Positions 9,184 to 17,203 of a stretch of DNA of 64,000 nucleotides are shown here, one piece after another; position 1 is the stretch's first letter; the number at the start of each line of letters is the position of its first letter. The notes beneath the pieces were generated by a model. The model was not told the DNA's origin. It was given only the letters and a program-made list of their open reading frames with translations, and ran no database searches. The stretch is from contig NZ_JAKILU010000003.1 in assembly GCF_023283485.1 (NCBI RefSeq), positions 1-64,000 on the forward strand, in the 5' to 3' direction. The stretch comes from Shewanella glacialipiscicola. GTDB lineage: Bacteria; Pseudomonadota; Gammaproteobacteria; Enterobacterales; Shewanellaceae. Position numbers and translations under genes: made by a program.

Positions 9184-9744
9184 TTATTTGCCCAGCATGG
9201 CCTCTTTTAGGCTGCTCTGGGCAGGTTTATCACCTAGCCAAATTTTTAACAGTGCTTGACGGAACATCTCACCTTCGATAGTCGCTTGTTCTTGACCATT
9301 TTTGTAAGCCGTTACGCCGCGGGTTTTATTGGCGACTAAGGTAAATTGGTCGCCAGCTTTAATTTGTTCATTAAATAGCGCCATAAAAGCATCTATCTGC
9401 GGTTGGATATCGACGGTGTTATCCGCTGTGGCGTGCTCAAAACCTTCGATGATCGCATCGCGCATTTTTTCGGAGGTGATCATGCTTGAAGTAATATTGA
9501 GCCGAATGACTGCAATCGGGGCATTGATGACTGCTGCTGTATTATTTAAGGTTGTCGGTACATAAAGGCTTCCCACATATAAATCCATAAAGAATTTACT
9601 ACGAACGCCTGTGCCATTCAGTGGTAAAACCTGGCTATCTAACGTCACACTATCGGCAACTTTCACACCTGAAACTTCTTTTGCAATGACTGCGTTAGGT
9701 AATAACAGCGCGGTTGCGAGAGTAAGCGTGGAGAGTAACTTCAT
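9184..9744 (-). CDS. Chalcone isomerase-like periplasmic protein
   Basis: An exported protein of 186 residues with the signal peptide MKLLSTLTLATALLLPNAVIA (cleavage before KEVSG). The mature part resembles the bacterial chalcone-isomerase-like domain (Chalcone_3): LNGTGVRSKFFMDLYVGSLYV near the N-terminus, a central RDAIIEGF helix and a C-terminal FRQALLKIWLGDKPAQSSLKEAMLG. Bacterial members are not known to act on flavonoids and may bind fatty acids, so no reaction is assigned. The ATG at 9744 is chosen because GAGGTG sits just upstream; an in-frame ATG at 9756 would add four residues. It converges on the upstream outer-membrane protein gene. Confidence 0.85.
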   Translation of the reverse strand: MKLLSTLTLATALLLPNAVIAKEVSGVKVADSVTLDSQVLPLNGTGVRSKFFMDLYVGSLYVPTTLNNTAAVINAPIAVIRLNITSSMITSEKMRDAIIEGFEHATADNTVDIQPQIDAFMALFNEQIKAGDQFTLVANKTRGVTAYKNGQEQATIEGEMFRQALLKIWLGDKPAQSSLKEAMLGK

Positions 9745-9974
9745 AATACACCTCATTTTTAGATTCTAATTATTGGGTTTAAAGCTGATTTTGATGAGTA
9801 TTTTTTTAAAACCTTGGTATCGATTTGGCAAACACTCAACACTGCAAACGGATGTTAATCTAAAGAGAGGGGAGAGTGATAGATTAATGATGTTTAAGCA
9901 TGATGTGGTGATGGGGGAATTCGGCATACTCGCGTTAAGCATTAGTACGCCATTTGAGTGTAAACAAGATTAAA

Positions 9975-10454
9975 TTAACCGCGAGTACCTAGCTTGTACT
10001 GTCCATTTTGTTCGAACATGACTGCTTGTTTTTGTTTTGAAGAGATCAGAATTGGACCGTCATCGAAGAACAAAAAACATTTCCAATTGCGGACAAATAC
10101 ATCCCAACGAGTTTCAATTACTTGATACTTTTCATAGCAAAAATACACCGGCGTATCATCTGGCCATTGAATGAAATCGGCTAACGTAGCAGGTAAACTG
10201 CTATCTTCACTGTCCCAAATACTTTGCCAGTCATCAGTTTCAGTCCAAGCATCAGCCTTCGCTGCCCAATCTCCCTTAGTAAATTGCTCCGCTCGACTAC
10301 TTTTATTGCTGAGCCATTGGTTCCAAACCTCCATAGCACTTTTGTCCGTTAACGGTAGGATATGCGCCTTATCCTCATCGGTAACAGGTAAGTCTTTGTG
10401 GTTGAAAATCCACTTACGGCGGTAAATATCTAAAGGTATATAGGTATGAGCCAA
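9975..10454 (-). CDS. DUF2947-like cytoplasmic protein of unknown function
   Basis: A 159-residue soluble protein without signal peptide or membrane helix. It is rich in tryptophan and aromatic residues (YRRKWIFNHKDLP, WNQWLSNKS, ETDDWQSIWDSED, CYEKYQVIETRWDVFVRNWK). It resembles DUF2947 proteins of Vibrio and Shewanella, which have no established role. It starts at a TTG supported by AGGAGA 6 nt upstream (10461-10466). It is monocistronic, between the chalcone-like gene and a tRNA gene. The 240-nt upstream gap (10455-10694) is AT-rich with no motif I could name. Confidence 0.7.
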   Translation of the reverse strand: MAHTYIPLDIYRRKWIFNHKDLPVTDEDKAHILPLTDKSAMEVWNQWLSNKSSRAEQFTKGDWAAKADAWTETDDWQSIWDSEDSSLPATLADFIQWPDDTPVYFCYEKYQVIETRWDVFVRNWKCFLFFDDGPILISSKQKQAVMFEQNGQYKLGTRG

Positions 10455-10694
10455 ACAAAATCTCCTAGTTGAAGCCCTCTATAAAAGATGGACCCATAAA
10501 GCATCAATATGCGGATTATACGGATTTAACCGAGACTTGGGAAATAAGCGGAAATTAAGTTTTTTTTAATTTTTTTGGATAGAAGTTTTTGTTTTACATT
10601 GAGTGGCTGGGAATATTCTAAATTTTGATATGAGTATTATGATGTTAAAGTAGCGATAGAAATATAATAAATGTATATAAAGTAACTTTTTAAC

Positions 10695-10770
10695 TGGTCT
10701 CTCCACAGGGACTCGAACCCCGATCGGCCGCTTAGGAGGCGGCTGCTCTATCCTGTTGAGCTATAGAGAG
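10695..10770 (-). tRNA. tRNA-Arg (anticodon CCT)
   Basis: A full cloverleaf reads on the minus strand: a 7-bp acceptor (CTCTCTA / TGGAGAG), D-arm GCTC...GAGC, anticodon arm GCCGC-CTCCTAA-GCGGC with anticodon CCT for AGG codons, T-arm CGGGG-TTCGAGT-CCCTG, discriminator A, and an encoded CCA end at 10695-10697. Length is the standard 76 nt. No integrase or duplicated 3' end is adjacent, so there is no sign that an element has used it as an attachment site. Confidence 0.96.
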
Positions 10771-10825
10771 ACGAGCATAATTATACTGGTTTTATCCTTG
10801 ATTAAAAGGCTTAAAATTTAGTTGC

Positions 10826-11992
10826 TTAAATCTTAATCGCTATGTCGTTTATCTGCACATTATAGGTGGCATTTTGATCTTCAAGTACTGCAGTTGAGCT
10901 TTCTTCGCTCACTTGTTCAATTTTTACAGTAGCTCGACTCTTAGTGGCGATAGCGCGCATTTCGTTAAGTCGATCGGGTAAATTTTGTTGTAGTACGACT
11001 TGGAATTTATCACCAACACGAATGCCATGTTTACGACCTAGATTTAAAATAATTCTGTCTGCTTGGCGGCTCACTACTTGGCCCAGTAATGGTCTGCAAT
11101 TGAGCGTGCTGTCTAAGTCTTGAGTAGCTTGTTGTATTAATTGGGTGATACTTTTACCGTAGAACGAACGCCAGAATCTATCGCTATTAGGTGTCACTAT
11201 GGCTTGTTCTTCAAATTCCCAAGGTGCTGATGTACTGTAGCTTTTGCTCCAAACTTCTTCTCCACTTATCCCATGGTAGAGACTTAGTTTAAAATGAAAT
11301 TGTCTTGTCGGAGCCTCATCCCATAATCCAAGAAAGGTCGCTTGCACAGGGTCTACTGAAATATCGATAATTTGGGGCTGCAATATATACTGGCTGTCGG
11401 TAATTTCACTGAGCCAACTTGGAAGTCGATAACCACGAATATCGACAAGATCTGGTGTAATATCGAGCCGCTCTTTAGCATGGAGATGGCTAAAACTTGT
11501 GGCTGAGTAATCTTCTATTGTATTACCTAGTTTTTCGGCGATAGCTTCTTCAAAACCTGAAAGCTGTCCATATCTTAGTTGAGTACGATCTTTCATTTGC
11601 GATTGTGGAATTAATATAGCGGCTTTTAAATGGGCGTTAGGACATTGTGGTGCCTGATCATCATTTAGATCGATTCTTAGGGAAACATTTATTTTATTTC
11701 CTTGAATTCTCTCATTAATGAGTTGAATGCTACTTGCCTGAGCATAACGGTTTAATGCAAATTTATTCTGCGTGAGATTACCATTGGTTGTTTGTTGCTC
11801 ACTGGATATTCTAATACCAGCGTTTAAAGTCGCATAACTCACAGCTTGATTAATCGCTTCTTCTCTTGCTTGAGCTATATTGCCATTTACTATAGCGGCT
11901 TCCCCACTGGCCTCTATCCATTCGGCTTGAGTCGGTAACGACAATAGTGCAAAGCTCAGCATAATGAGCGAAGCTGAACGTGATATACGCAT
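10826..11992 (-). CDS. flgT: Flagellar H-ring protein FlgT
   Basis: A periplasmic protein of 388 residues that in Vibrio forms the H-ring around the basal body and is needed to recruit MotX/MotY and the stator. It has a signal peptide (hydrophobic SLIMLSFALLSLPTQA, cleavage before EWIEA), an N-terminal domain with EAINQAVSYATLNAGI, a middle domain, and a C-terminal SH3-like part (GRKHGIRVGDKFQVV). The ATG at 11992 is preferred over a TTG one codon upstream because AAGGA precedes it at good spacing. It is divergent from flgOP, and a sigma-54 motif lies about 80 nt upstream on the same strand. Confidence 0.92.
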   Translation of the reverse strand: MRISRSASLIMLSFALLSLPTQAEWIEASGEAAIVNGNIAQAREEAINQAVSYATLNAGIRISSEQQTTNGNLTQNKFALNRYAQASSIQLINERIQGNKINVSLRIDLNDDQAPQCPNAHLKAAILIPQSQMKDRTQLRYGQLSGFEEAIAEKLGNTIEDYSATSFSHLHAKERLDITPDLVDIRGYRLPSWLSEITDSQYILQPQIIDISVDPVQATFLGLWDEAPTRQFHFKLSLYHGISGEEVWSKSYSTSAPWEFEEQAIVTPNSDRFWRSFYGKSITQLIQQATQDLDSTLNCRPLLGQVVSRQADRIILNLGRKHGIRVGDKFQVVLQQNLPDRLNEMRAIATKSRATVKIEQVSEESSTAVLEDQNATYNVQINDIAIKI

Positions 11993-12072
11993 CAATTCAA
12001 TCCTTATCGCTAAGCTAATGGCGATACAGTTTATTAAGCCAGTTTTCTGGCACCCTATCTAATATTGTGGAA

Positions 12073-12089
12073 AGCAATTTCCATGCCTA
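12073..12089 (-). promoter_or_regulatory. Sigma-54 promoter for flgT
   Basis: Reading on the minus strand the motif is TAGGCAT-N5-TTGCT, with the invariant GG-N10-GC spacing of RpoN promoters. It points at flgT, whose start is about 80 nt downstream. It lies within 20 nt of a rightward sigma-28 promoter for flgO. Confidence 0.75.
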
Positions 12090-12107
12090 ATTAGCTAAGT
12101 GTTTTGA

Positions 12108-12134
12108 TAAAGGTTTATCTGTAACGGCCGATAA
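12108..12134 (+). promoter_or_regulatory. Sigma-28 (FliA) promoter for flgOP
   Basis: TAAA (12108-12111), exactly 15 nt, then GCCGATAA (12127-12134) matches the FliA consensus perfectly in both elements and spacing. It points at flgO, whose start is about 130 nt downstream, placing flgOP in the late flagellar class. Confidence 0.85.
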
Positions 12135-12262
12135 AGTCGATATGAAAAATAATATTTTTGGTTCGGACGTAACCTTGGTCTAAAGTTTGCTTGATTAGTT
12201 TATCACAATAGGGTGAGCCACTTTATTGTCAACAAACCCATACCATCAATGAGGTACATTCA

Positions 12263-12895
12263 ATGCTAAAGCGCGTAATAATTCCCTTAACATTGTTAAT
12301 ATTAGGTGGATGCGTTGTTAAACCAGTTACACCGCTAAAGCCCAGTTTAGTGGATGGCAATGGTTTGCCGCCAACAGCCATGATTAACCATCTGGCGCAG
12401 CGAATAGTCACTGAATTAGTTAAGCAAAATGATGCTCTACGCTCTGATCAGCCTATTGTCGTCACGACACCCGTACTGGTTGGCGATATGCATAGCTCTA
12501 ATGCGCTGGCGCAGCAGTTACAACAGGGGTTAATGACCTCGCTGCATAGTTTTCAATTTAATGTTGTGGATTTAAATCTAGCGGATGGCTTACAAGTCAC
12601 TACTGATGGTGATTTTATTTTGACGCGGGATTGGCAAAAACTCTCGAAAGACTTACCCGTAGAGCATCTTTTGGTATCGACAATGAGCGCTGTTACCAAT
12701 GGCATGGCAATTAATACGCGTATTGTGAGTTTGAGTAACAATCGTGTGGTGTCGGCTTCGCAAACGTTTGTGACTCAAAAAGAATTGGCTAACTATATGC
12801 AGCCTTCGGAGCAAATCGTGTCACAAAACGGCATCCTTTACCGACAGGCCAGCCCAGGTATGAATGAAGTGCGAGTCTTAGGAGATGGAAAATGA
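12263..12895 (+). CDS. flgO: Flagellar outer-membrane lipoprotein FlgO
   Basis: A 210-residue lipoprotein with the N-terminus MLKRVIIPLTLLILGGC (lipobox LGGC, Cys17). In Vibrio, FlgO is an outer-membrane protein needed for flagellar stability and motility. The mature part shows the FlgO-type pattern with a LAQQLQQGLMTSLHSFQFNV helix and LSNNRVVSASQTFV near the end. Its stop overlaps the flgP start (ATGA-type, 4 nt). A sigma-28 promoter precedes it. Confidence 0.9.
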   Translation: MLKRVIIPLTLLILGGCVVKPVTPLKPSLVDGNGLPPTAMINHLAQRIVTELVKQNDALRSDQPIVVTTPVLVGDMHSSNALAQQLQQGLMTSLHSFQFNVVDLNLADGLQVTTDGDFILTRDWQKLSKDLPVEHLLVSTMSAVTNGMAINTRIVSLSNNRVVSASQTFVTQKELANYMQPSEQIVSQNGILYRQASPGMNEVRVLGDGK

Positions 12896-13341
12896 AACGT
12901 TATTTGGTACTCATTACTGCGCTTTTATTGAGTGGCTGCGCCGCAAAGGATAAATATGTTCAGTGGGAGGACGTGCCACCGCCTAATTTTCCAAAGTTAA
13001 CCGCTATTGGTTATGCACCGTTAGCGACTCAGCCAGCTAAAGAGCAATCGCAGCGGGTATTAATGGCGATGCAAGCCTCAAAAATTGTGGCGTATCGAGA
13101 GTTAGCTGAACAGGTTTATGGCCAAAAAATCACCGCCAATAGTAGTGTAAGTGATTGGATGTTGACCGACGATAATGTTAAAGCCTCTGTTTCTGGGGTG
13201 ATACGCGGTGCGCGAGTGGTTAAGAGCTATCCGGCGGGTGAACATTATGTCACAGAGTTAGAGCTTGATTTTTCTCAGGTTTGGGCACTTTACCAGCAAC
13301 AGAGTCGTCCACAAAAGGTGAAAGAAGTGACTTATTTTTAG
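12892..13341 (+). CDS. flgP: Flagellar outer-membrane lipoprotein FlgP
   Basis: A 149-residue lipoprotein (MKRYLVLITALLLSGC, Cys16) of the LPP20-like FlgP family. It contains AMQASKIVAYRELAEQVYGQ, typical of that fold. FlgP is an outer-membrane protein needed for normal motility in Vibrio and forms basal disks in Campylobacter. It is co-transcribed with flgO through a 4-nt overlap and followed by a clear terminator. Confidence 0.9.
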   Translation: MKRYLVLITALLLSGCAAKDKYVQWEDVPPPNFPKLTAIGYAPLATQPAKEQSQRVLMAMQASKIVAYRELAEQVYGQKITANSSVSDWMLTDDNVKASVSGVIRGARVVKSYPAGEHYVTELELDFSQVWALYQQQSRPQKVKEVTYF

Positions 13342-13372
13342 CTGTTTAGAGTATTCCTAACATGAACGATTG

Positions 13373-13396
13373 AGCCGCGTATTTACGCGGCTTTTC
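13373..13396 (+). terminator. Rho-independent terminator after flgP
   Basis: A perfect 8-bp GC-rich stem (AGCCGCGT / ACGCGGCT) with a 4-nt loop is followed by TTTTCTTT. It separates flgOP from the convergent flgN gene. Confidence 0.9.
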
Positions 13397-13463
13397 TTTA
13401 TACACAAATCGCGAGGGTTATAATCTGAGCGTAAGATAATGAATATTAAAGGGAATACGCTTG

Positions 13464-13889
13464 CTAGGCTTTTAAATCATTGCCTAAGCTCGAAATAGTT
13501 GAGGTTTTACCTTTGTCGTTATAAGTGAGACTAGTCGCATTTCTACTTGCTTGTAAAGCTTGTGCAAAACGATTTAGACTGGCTAAATTCATCTCAATTA
13601 AACTGGCATTTTGTTCGTTAAGCTCTTTGCATTCAGTCAATGCTGCTTTAATAATATCCATTTTATGGATAAGTTCTGCCTGCTGGGTGAGCTGTGTTTT
13701 ATCACTGTGTGCGGCTAAAATGTCATCATTAGCTTTTAGATCTTTCAAGCATTGTGATTTTTCACTAGCTAGTGACAGCAGTAAATCGGCGTTTTGGTCA
13801 GCCAAAGCGCCCTTTTCCTTGAGTATGATTTGCTTAAGTACAGCCAAATGGGCGTGTTGTTGATCTACCAGTTTAGCTATTGCTGTCAT
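13464..13889 (-). CDS. flgN: Flagellar export chaperone FlgN
   Basis: A 141-residue, largely helical cytoplasmic protein. FlgN keeps the hook-filament junction proteins FlgK and FlgL export-competent and delivers them to the export gate. The sequence is a predicted three-helix FlgN-like protein (LVDQQHAHLAVLKQIILKEK at the start, NASLIEMNLASLNRFAQALQ near the end). It lies 2 nt past flgM in the flgA-flgM-flgN order normal for gammaproteobacteria, and shares the sigma-28 promoter in front of flgM. Confidence 0.9.
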   Translation of the reverse strand: MTAIAKLVDQQHAHLAVLKQIILKEKGALADQNADLLLSLASEKSQCLKDLKANDDILAAHSDKTQLTQQAELIHKMDIIKAALTECKELNEQNASLIEMNLASLNRFAQALQASRNATSLTYNDKGKTSTISSLGNDLKA

Positions 13890-13891
13890 AG

Positions 13892-14215
13892 TTACTCTTT
13901 ATTTAAGTCATTAAGTTCGGCTTCAAAACTTGCAATATTAGCAGCCAACTTTTCAGGATCAATCTTGTAACGACCTTCGGTAATAGCCTGTTTAATTTCA
14001 GCGACTTTCTTTTGGTCAACTTCAGGAAGGCTCGCCATTTTAGACTGAGCTTTTTGTAGTTGTTGTGCTTGGGCCGTAATAACCACAGAATCACTTTTTT
14101 GTGGTGTTGTCGATTTTGTCGCAACTTGAGCAGGTTGTTCATTGCTGGCTTTAGTTGCCCCAGCTCGAACTTGTGCAGTGGTTGCAGTATTGAGTTTGCT
14201 AATGTCTATGGCCAT
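13892..14215 (-). CDS. flgM: Anti-sigma-28 factor FlgM
   Basis: A 107-residue protein that binds FliA and blocks late-gene transcription until it is exported through the completed hook. The N-terminus begins MAIDISKLN and is disordered and Ala/Gln/Thr-rich, as usual. The C-terminal sigma-binding part is VDQKKVAEIKQAITEGRYKI followed by DPEKLAANI. A good sigma-28 promoter sits 40 nt upstream, giving the classic autoregulated loop in which FliA raises production of its own inhibitor. Confidence 0.94.
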   Translation of the reverse strand: MAIDISKLNTATTAQVRAGATKASNEQPAQVATKSTTPQKSDSVVITAQAQQLQKAQSKMASLPEVDQKKVAEIKQAITEGRYKIDPEKLAANIASFEAELNDLNKE

Positions 14216-14254
14216 TTTCAGCTCCAGCGTGTGTATTCGGGATTTCTTAACTGG

Positions 14255-14281
14255 GTATCGGCAGCTTATAAAAAAGCTTTA
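14255..14281 (-). promoter_or_regulatory. Sigma-28 promoter for flgMN
   Basis: On the minus strand TAAA (14281-14278), exactly 15 nt, then GCCGATAC (14262-14255) matches the FliA consensus at all but the last base. It overlaps the 3' end of flgA and the flgA-flgM gap, so flgMN can be transcribed late, independently of the flgA promoter. Confidence 0.82.
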
Positions 14282-14288
14282 GACTATT

Positions 14289-14996
14289 TTACATTCTTAC
14301 TTCAACTTCGCCAATGCCCGTGACTATAGCATCGAGTTCTTTGTTTGAACTGCTATTTTTGATTCTTATCCGATCGCCCTTATTCCCATCTTGCAGTGCT
14401 TCTCCCGCTGTTTTAAGTTCGAAAGAGTTAGAATGCACATGGATAGATACTGAGTCATTCTTACAAACGAAGCATAAGTTGTTGCTCAATATAGGAGAAT
14501 TTTTTGCTACTCGTCGCTTTACGCGTACTCCAGCTAATTTATTAGGGTCATCAAATTCAGCCCCTCTTAAACTATTTTGCTCGATGTAACGTACTTCGAC
14601 CTGGCTGGGTGAGATGAGTTCGCCGGGAGCTAAGGTTTCTGTTGAAACAACAACGGGAAATAATATATCGACACGTACCGATATATATATTTGCCATGGG
14701 TAGGCTAAGTCTTGCGTGTCACAGCTCACTTTGAGAGTGTTATTGCGACTAATTTCTCTATCGCTCGCCATTTCAATATTAATAGGCGACGAACATTGTG
14801 ACGGTAACATTCTTGCGTCAACTATTTGCGGTGTAATACTGACCCTAGCATTGTCTGGCGCTGATACTTTTTCAACAATAAGCGCTTTAGCTAATTCTGA
14901 TATGGCCGATATGGTGGGGACAATAGATTCTGCGCTCGCAGAGGCGGGCGTTAATATGGCAAAAATACACAAAAAATAGACTAAATTTACTTTCAT
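14289..14996 (-). CDS. flgA: Flagellar P-ring chaperone FlgA
   Basis: A 235-residue periplasmic protein with a signal peptide (MKVNLVYFLCIFAILTPASA). FlgA assists assembly of the FlgI P-ring around the rod. The C-terminal half carries the SAF-type beta-clip seen in this family (LAPGELISPSQVEVRYIEQ; VRVKRRVAKNSPILSNNLC; GDRIRIKNSSSNKELDAIV). Two nearby cysteines may form a disulfide. The Shine-Dalgarno sequence is poor. A sigma-54 motif lies about 140 nt upstream on the same strand. Confidence 0.92.
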   Translation of the reverse strand: MKVNLVYFLCIFAILTPASASAESIVPTISAISELAKALIVEKVSAPDNARVSITPQIVDARMLPSQCSSPINIEMASDREISRNNTLKVSCDTQDLAYPWQIYISVRVDILFPVVVSTETLAPGELISPSQVEVRYIEQNSLRGAEFDDPNKLAGVRVKRRVAKNSPILSNNLCFVCKNDSVSIHVHSNSFELKTAGEALQDGNKGDRIRIKNSSSNKELDAIVTGIGEVEVRM

Positions 14997-15133
14997 AATG
15001 AAGAGACTAGCGTGTAACGCTAGAATACACCTATACTTTTATAAAGTTCGAAGCTGGTCATTGTTTGAGTTATTTAGACAACTGCCAGAAGATTGACTCA
15101 ACTTCGACTAGGTTTATCGATAGATAAGACGTA

Positions 15134-15150
15134 AGCAATTAATATGCCTA
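15134..15150 (-). promoter_or_regulatory. Sigma-54 promoter for flgA
   Basis: On the minus strand the motif is TAGGCAT-ATTAA-TTGCT with correct GG-N10-GC spacing, nearly the same as the flgT promoter. It lies in the flgA/cheV divergent gap and implies a leader of about 125 nt before flgA. Confidence 0.72.
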
Positions 15151-15201
15151 TACTCACCTGAGTCATAGGGCCGTACATAAACAGAACAACAAGGCAGAGT
15201 T

Positions 15202-16122
15202 ATGTCGAGTATTCTTGATTCAGTCAACAAGCGAACTCAGCTCGTTGGTCAAAACCGTTTAGAACTACTGCTTTTTAAGTTAAATGGTCGTCAGCGTTTT
15301 GGGATTAACGTTTTTAAGGTTAAAGAGGTACTGCAGTGTCCACCACTGACCACTTTGCCTAAACTTAACCCGAATGTAAAAGGTGTCGCTCATATTCGCG
15401 GTACGACTATTTCTGTTATCGATTTGAGTGCAGCAACTGGCGGTCGGCCATTAACCAGCACTGAAAACTGTTTTATTATTATTTCGGAATATAACCGTAG
15501 CGTTCAGGGTTTTTTAGTCAGTTCAGTTGAACGTATTATCAACATGAATTGGGAAGCCATTATGCCGCCACCACAAGGCGCAGGCCGTAATTCTTACCTG
15601 ACAGCCGTGACTGAAATTGAAGGTGAATTAGTTGAAATTCTTGATGTGGAAAAAATACTATATGAGATCTCACCCGTAAAAACGGCTATCAGTGAAGAGG
15701 TAAATGAGAAGCTAACCCTAGATAGAAATCGACATTACCATATTATGGTAATCGATGATTCTGCCGTGGCACGTAAACAAATTATTCGTTCACTTGAATC
15801 ATTAAATTTACAAATTGATACAGCAAAAGATGGTCGAGAAGCATTAAATAAGCTTAAAGAAATCGCCAAAGAGATGGATAATGTTGCTGATGAAATTCCA
15901 CTTATTATCTCAGATATTGAGATGCCAGAGATGGATGGCTATACCTTGACCGCTGAAATTAGAGATGATCCAAAATTAAAGCATATTAAAGTAGTGCTAC
16001 ATACTTCATTAAGTGGGGTGTTCAATCAGGCAATGGTTCAAAAAGTCGGCGCAAATGACTTTATTGCTAAGTTTAACCCCGACGAGCTCGCGGCTGCGGT
16101 GAATAAGCATTTGAGCTTATAA
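15202..16122 (+). CDS. cheV: Chemotaxis coupling/receiver protein CheV
   Basis: A 306-residue two-domain protein: an N-terminal CheW-like coupling domain (about 15-160; FGINVFKVKEVLQCPPLTTL, GVAHIRGTTISVIDLS) and a C-terminal receiver domain (about 178-306). The receiver has acidic residues D185/D186 and phospho-acceptor Asp238 in ISDIEMPEMDG. CheV couples receptors to CheA and is thought to tune or sink phosphate. It is divergent from flgA. No confident sigma-54 or sigma-28 site was found; a TTGACT at 15093 could be part of a sigma-70 promoter. Confidence 0.95.
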   Translation: MSSILDSVNKRTQLVGQNRLELLLFKLNGRQRFGINVFKVKEVLQCPPLTTLPKLNPNVKGVAHIRGTTISVIDLSAATGGRPLTSTENCFIIISEYNRSVQGFLVSSVERIINMNWEAIMPPPQGAGRNSYLTAVTEIEGELVEILDVEKILYEISPVKTAISEEVNEKLTLDRNRHYHIMVIDDSAVARKQIIRSLESLNLQIDTAKDGREALNKLKEIAKEMDNVADEIPLIISDIEMPEMDGYTLTAEIRDDPKLKHIKVVLHTSLSGVFNQAMVQKVGANDFIAKFNPDELAAAVNKHLSL

Positions 16123-16155
16123 ATTTGTGGGTTAGTACCTCGGTAAGCTTTACGC

Positions 16156-16161
16156 TATAAT
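16156..16161 (+). promoter_or_regulatory. Possible sigma-70 -10 element upstream of cheR
   Basis: A perfect TATAAT lies in the 98-nt cheV-cheR gap, about 65 nt before cheR. The -35 region at the right distance is poor, so this is only a suggestion that cheR has its own promoter besides read-through from cheV. Confidence 0.3.
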
Positions 16162-16226
16162 CTCGATTCATAACATAATAGTTTCGCACTGATTTTAGTG
16201 CATGCTATAAGATTTAGGATGTGAAT

Positions 16227-17060
16227 GTGCCAAATAAATCACTCGCTGAAGCTGAATATAATCAATTTAGGTTGTTCTTAGAGCAACATAGCGGCATCGT
16301 ACTGGGTGAGAATAAACAATATCTTGTGCGCAGCCGTTTAGCTCCTTTGATGGGGAAATATAACCTGCCATCCTTGTCTGACGTGGTTAAGCACTCGATG
16401 AAGCCGACAGAGCGAGCACTGCGAGCCGAAGTGATCGATGCTATGACGACGAATGAAACTCTCTGGTTCCGTGATCGTTATCCGTTTGAATTATTAAACA
16501 ACGTATTATTACCCGAGTATAGCCGTTTGGGGCGTCCTCTTAAAATTTGGTCGGCCGCGTGTTCGTCTGGGCAAGAGCCTTATTCTTTAGCGATGACGAT
16601 ACTCGAATATCAACAGAAGAAGCCTGGTGCGCTTGCGGGGAGTGCCTCTATTCAAGCGACAGATTTATCGCCCTCGATGCTTGAGCGTTGTAAAAATGCA
16701 GAATACGACGGTTTGGCATTAGCACGTGGTTTGTCTGAAGAGCGAAAACGCCAGTTTTTTGATGCATTGCCTTCTGGAAATATGAAGTTAAAGGATAATG
16801 TGAAGCGTCTAGTCAATTTCAGAGCACATAATCTGCTTGAGAGTTATAGCCTGCTTGGTAAGTTTGATATTATCTTTTGTCGTAATGTGCTTATTTATTT
16901 TGCACCGGAGGCAAAGGCAAAGATTTTGCGGCAATTCGCTGCCGCTCTTAACCCTAAAGGGATTTTATTCCTTGGGGCTTCTGAATCAATTGCTGGATTA
17001 ACTGACGAATTTGATATGGTGCGTTGTAATCCAGGGATTTATTACCAGAAAAAGACTTAA
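16227..17060 (+). CDS. cheR: Chemotaxis protein methyltransferase CheR
   Basis: A 277-residue SAM-dependent enzyme that methylates glutamates of chemoreceptors, opposing CheB. The N-terminal helical domain ends in AEVIDAMTTNETLWFRD, where the TNET-FRD signature is diagnostic. The SAM-binding motif is IWSAACSSGQEPYSLAM, and the later IIFCRNVLIYF motif is also typical. GTG at 16227 is preferred because AGGA lies 7 nt upstream; another GTG at 16221 is possible and adds two residues. A terminator follows, separating cheVR from flgB. Confidence 0.95.
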   Translation: MPNKSLAEAEYNQFRLFLEQHSGIVLGENKQYLVRSRLAPLMGKYNLPSLSDVVKHSMKPTERALRAEVIDAMTTNETLWFRDRYPFELLNNVLLPEYSRLGRPLKIWSAACSSGQEPYSLAMTILEYQQKKPGALAGSASIQATDLSPSMLERCKNAEYDGLALARGLSEERKRQFFDALPSGNMKLKDNVKRLVNFRAHNLLESYSLLGKFDIIFCRNVLIYFAPEAKAKILRQFAAALNPKGILFLGASESIAGLTDEFDMVRCNPGIYYQKKT

Positions 17061-17075
17061 ATTAACTGCTTAAAT

Positions 17076-17110
17076 AAGGATTGCTGACAGTAGAGTCGGC
17101 AATCCTTTAT
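17076..17110 (+). terminator. Terminator between cheR and flgB
   Basis: A 13-bp stem (AAGGATTGCTGAC / GTCGGCAATCCTT, one wobble pair) with a 6-nt loop is followed by TATCTTTTA. It isolates cheVR from the flgB operon promoter just downstream. Confidence 0.85.
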
Positions 17111-17153
17111 CTTTTATCCGTTTATTCTATTGTTTTTCTGCTTTTCATCTATG

Positions 17154-17170
17154 TTGGCACATCAATTGCT
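17154..17170 (+). promoter_or_regulatory. Sigma-54 promoter for flgBCDE
   Basis: TTGGCAC-ATCAA-TTGCT is close to the ideal RpoN consensus with GG-N10-GC spacing, 34 nt before the flgB start. Several frames are open through it, which makes a longer flgB look possible, but the promoter position argues against an upstream start. Confidence 0.88.
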
Positions 17171-17203
17171 TTGTTTCCATTAGTGATACAAGGAGGCAAT
17201 TTT

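Noticed and set aside
9773-9973. A 66-codon plus-strand ORF between the chalcone-like and DUF2947-like genes
   Set aside because: It has no convincing start or ribosome site, and its sequence lies in the promoter region of a leftward gene. No protein-like pattern is visible.
10695-10770. tRNA-Arg as an attachment site of an integrated element
   Set aside because: No integrase gene and no repeat of the tRNA 3' end are nearby; both flanks are ordinary genes.
12047-12064. CTGGCAC in the flgT-flgO gap as a rightward sigma-54 promoter
   Set aside because: No GC at the required distance; the real motif there reads in the other direction at 12073-12089.
17081-17203. A longer FlgB with 41 extra N-terminal residues
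   Set aside because: That region contains the cheR terminator and the sigma-54 promoter, and the strong AAGGAGG ribosome site points to ATG 17204.
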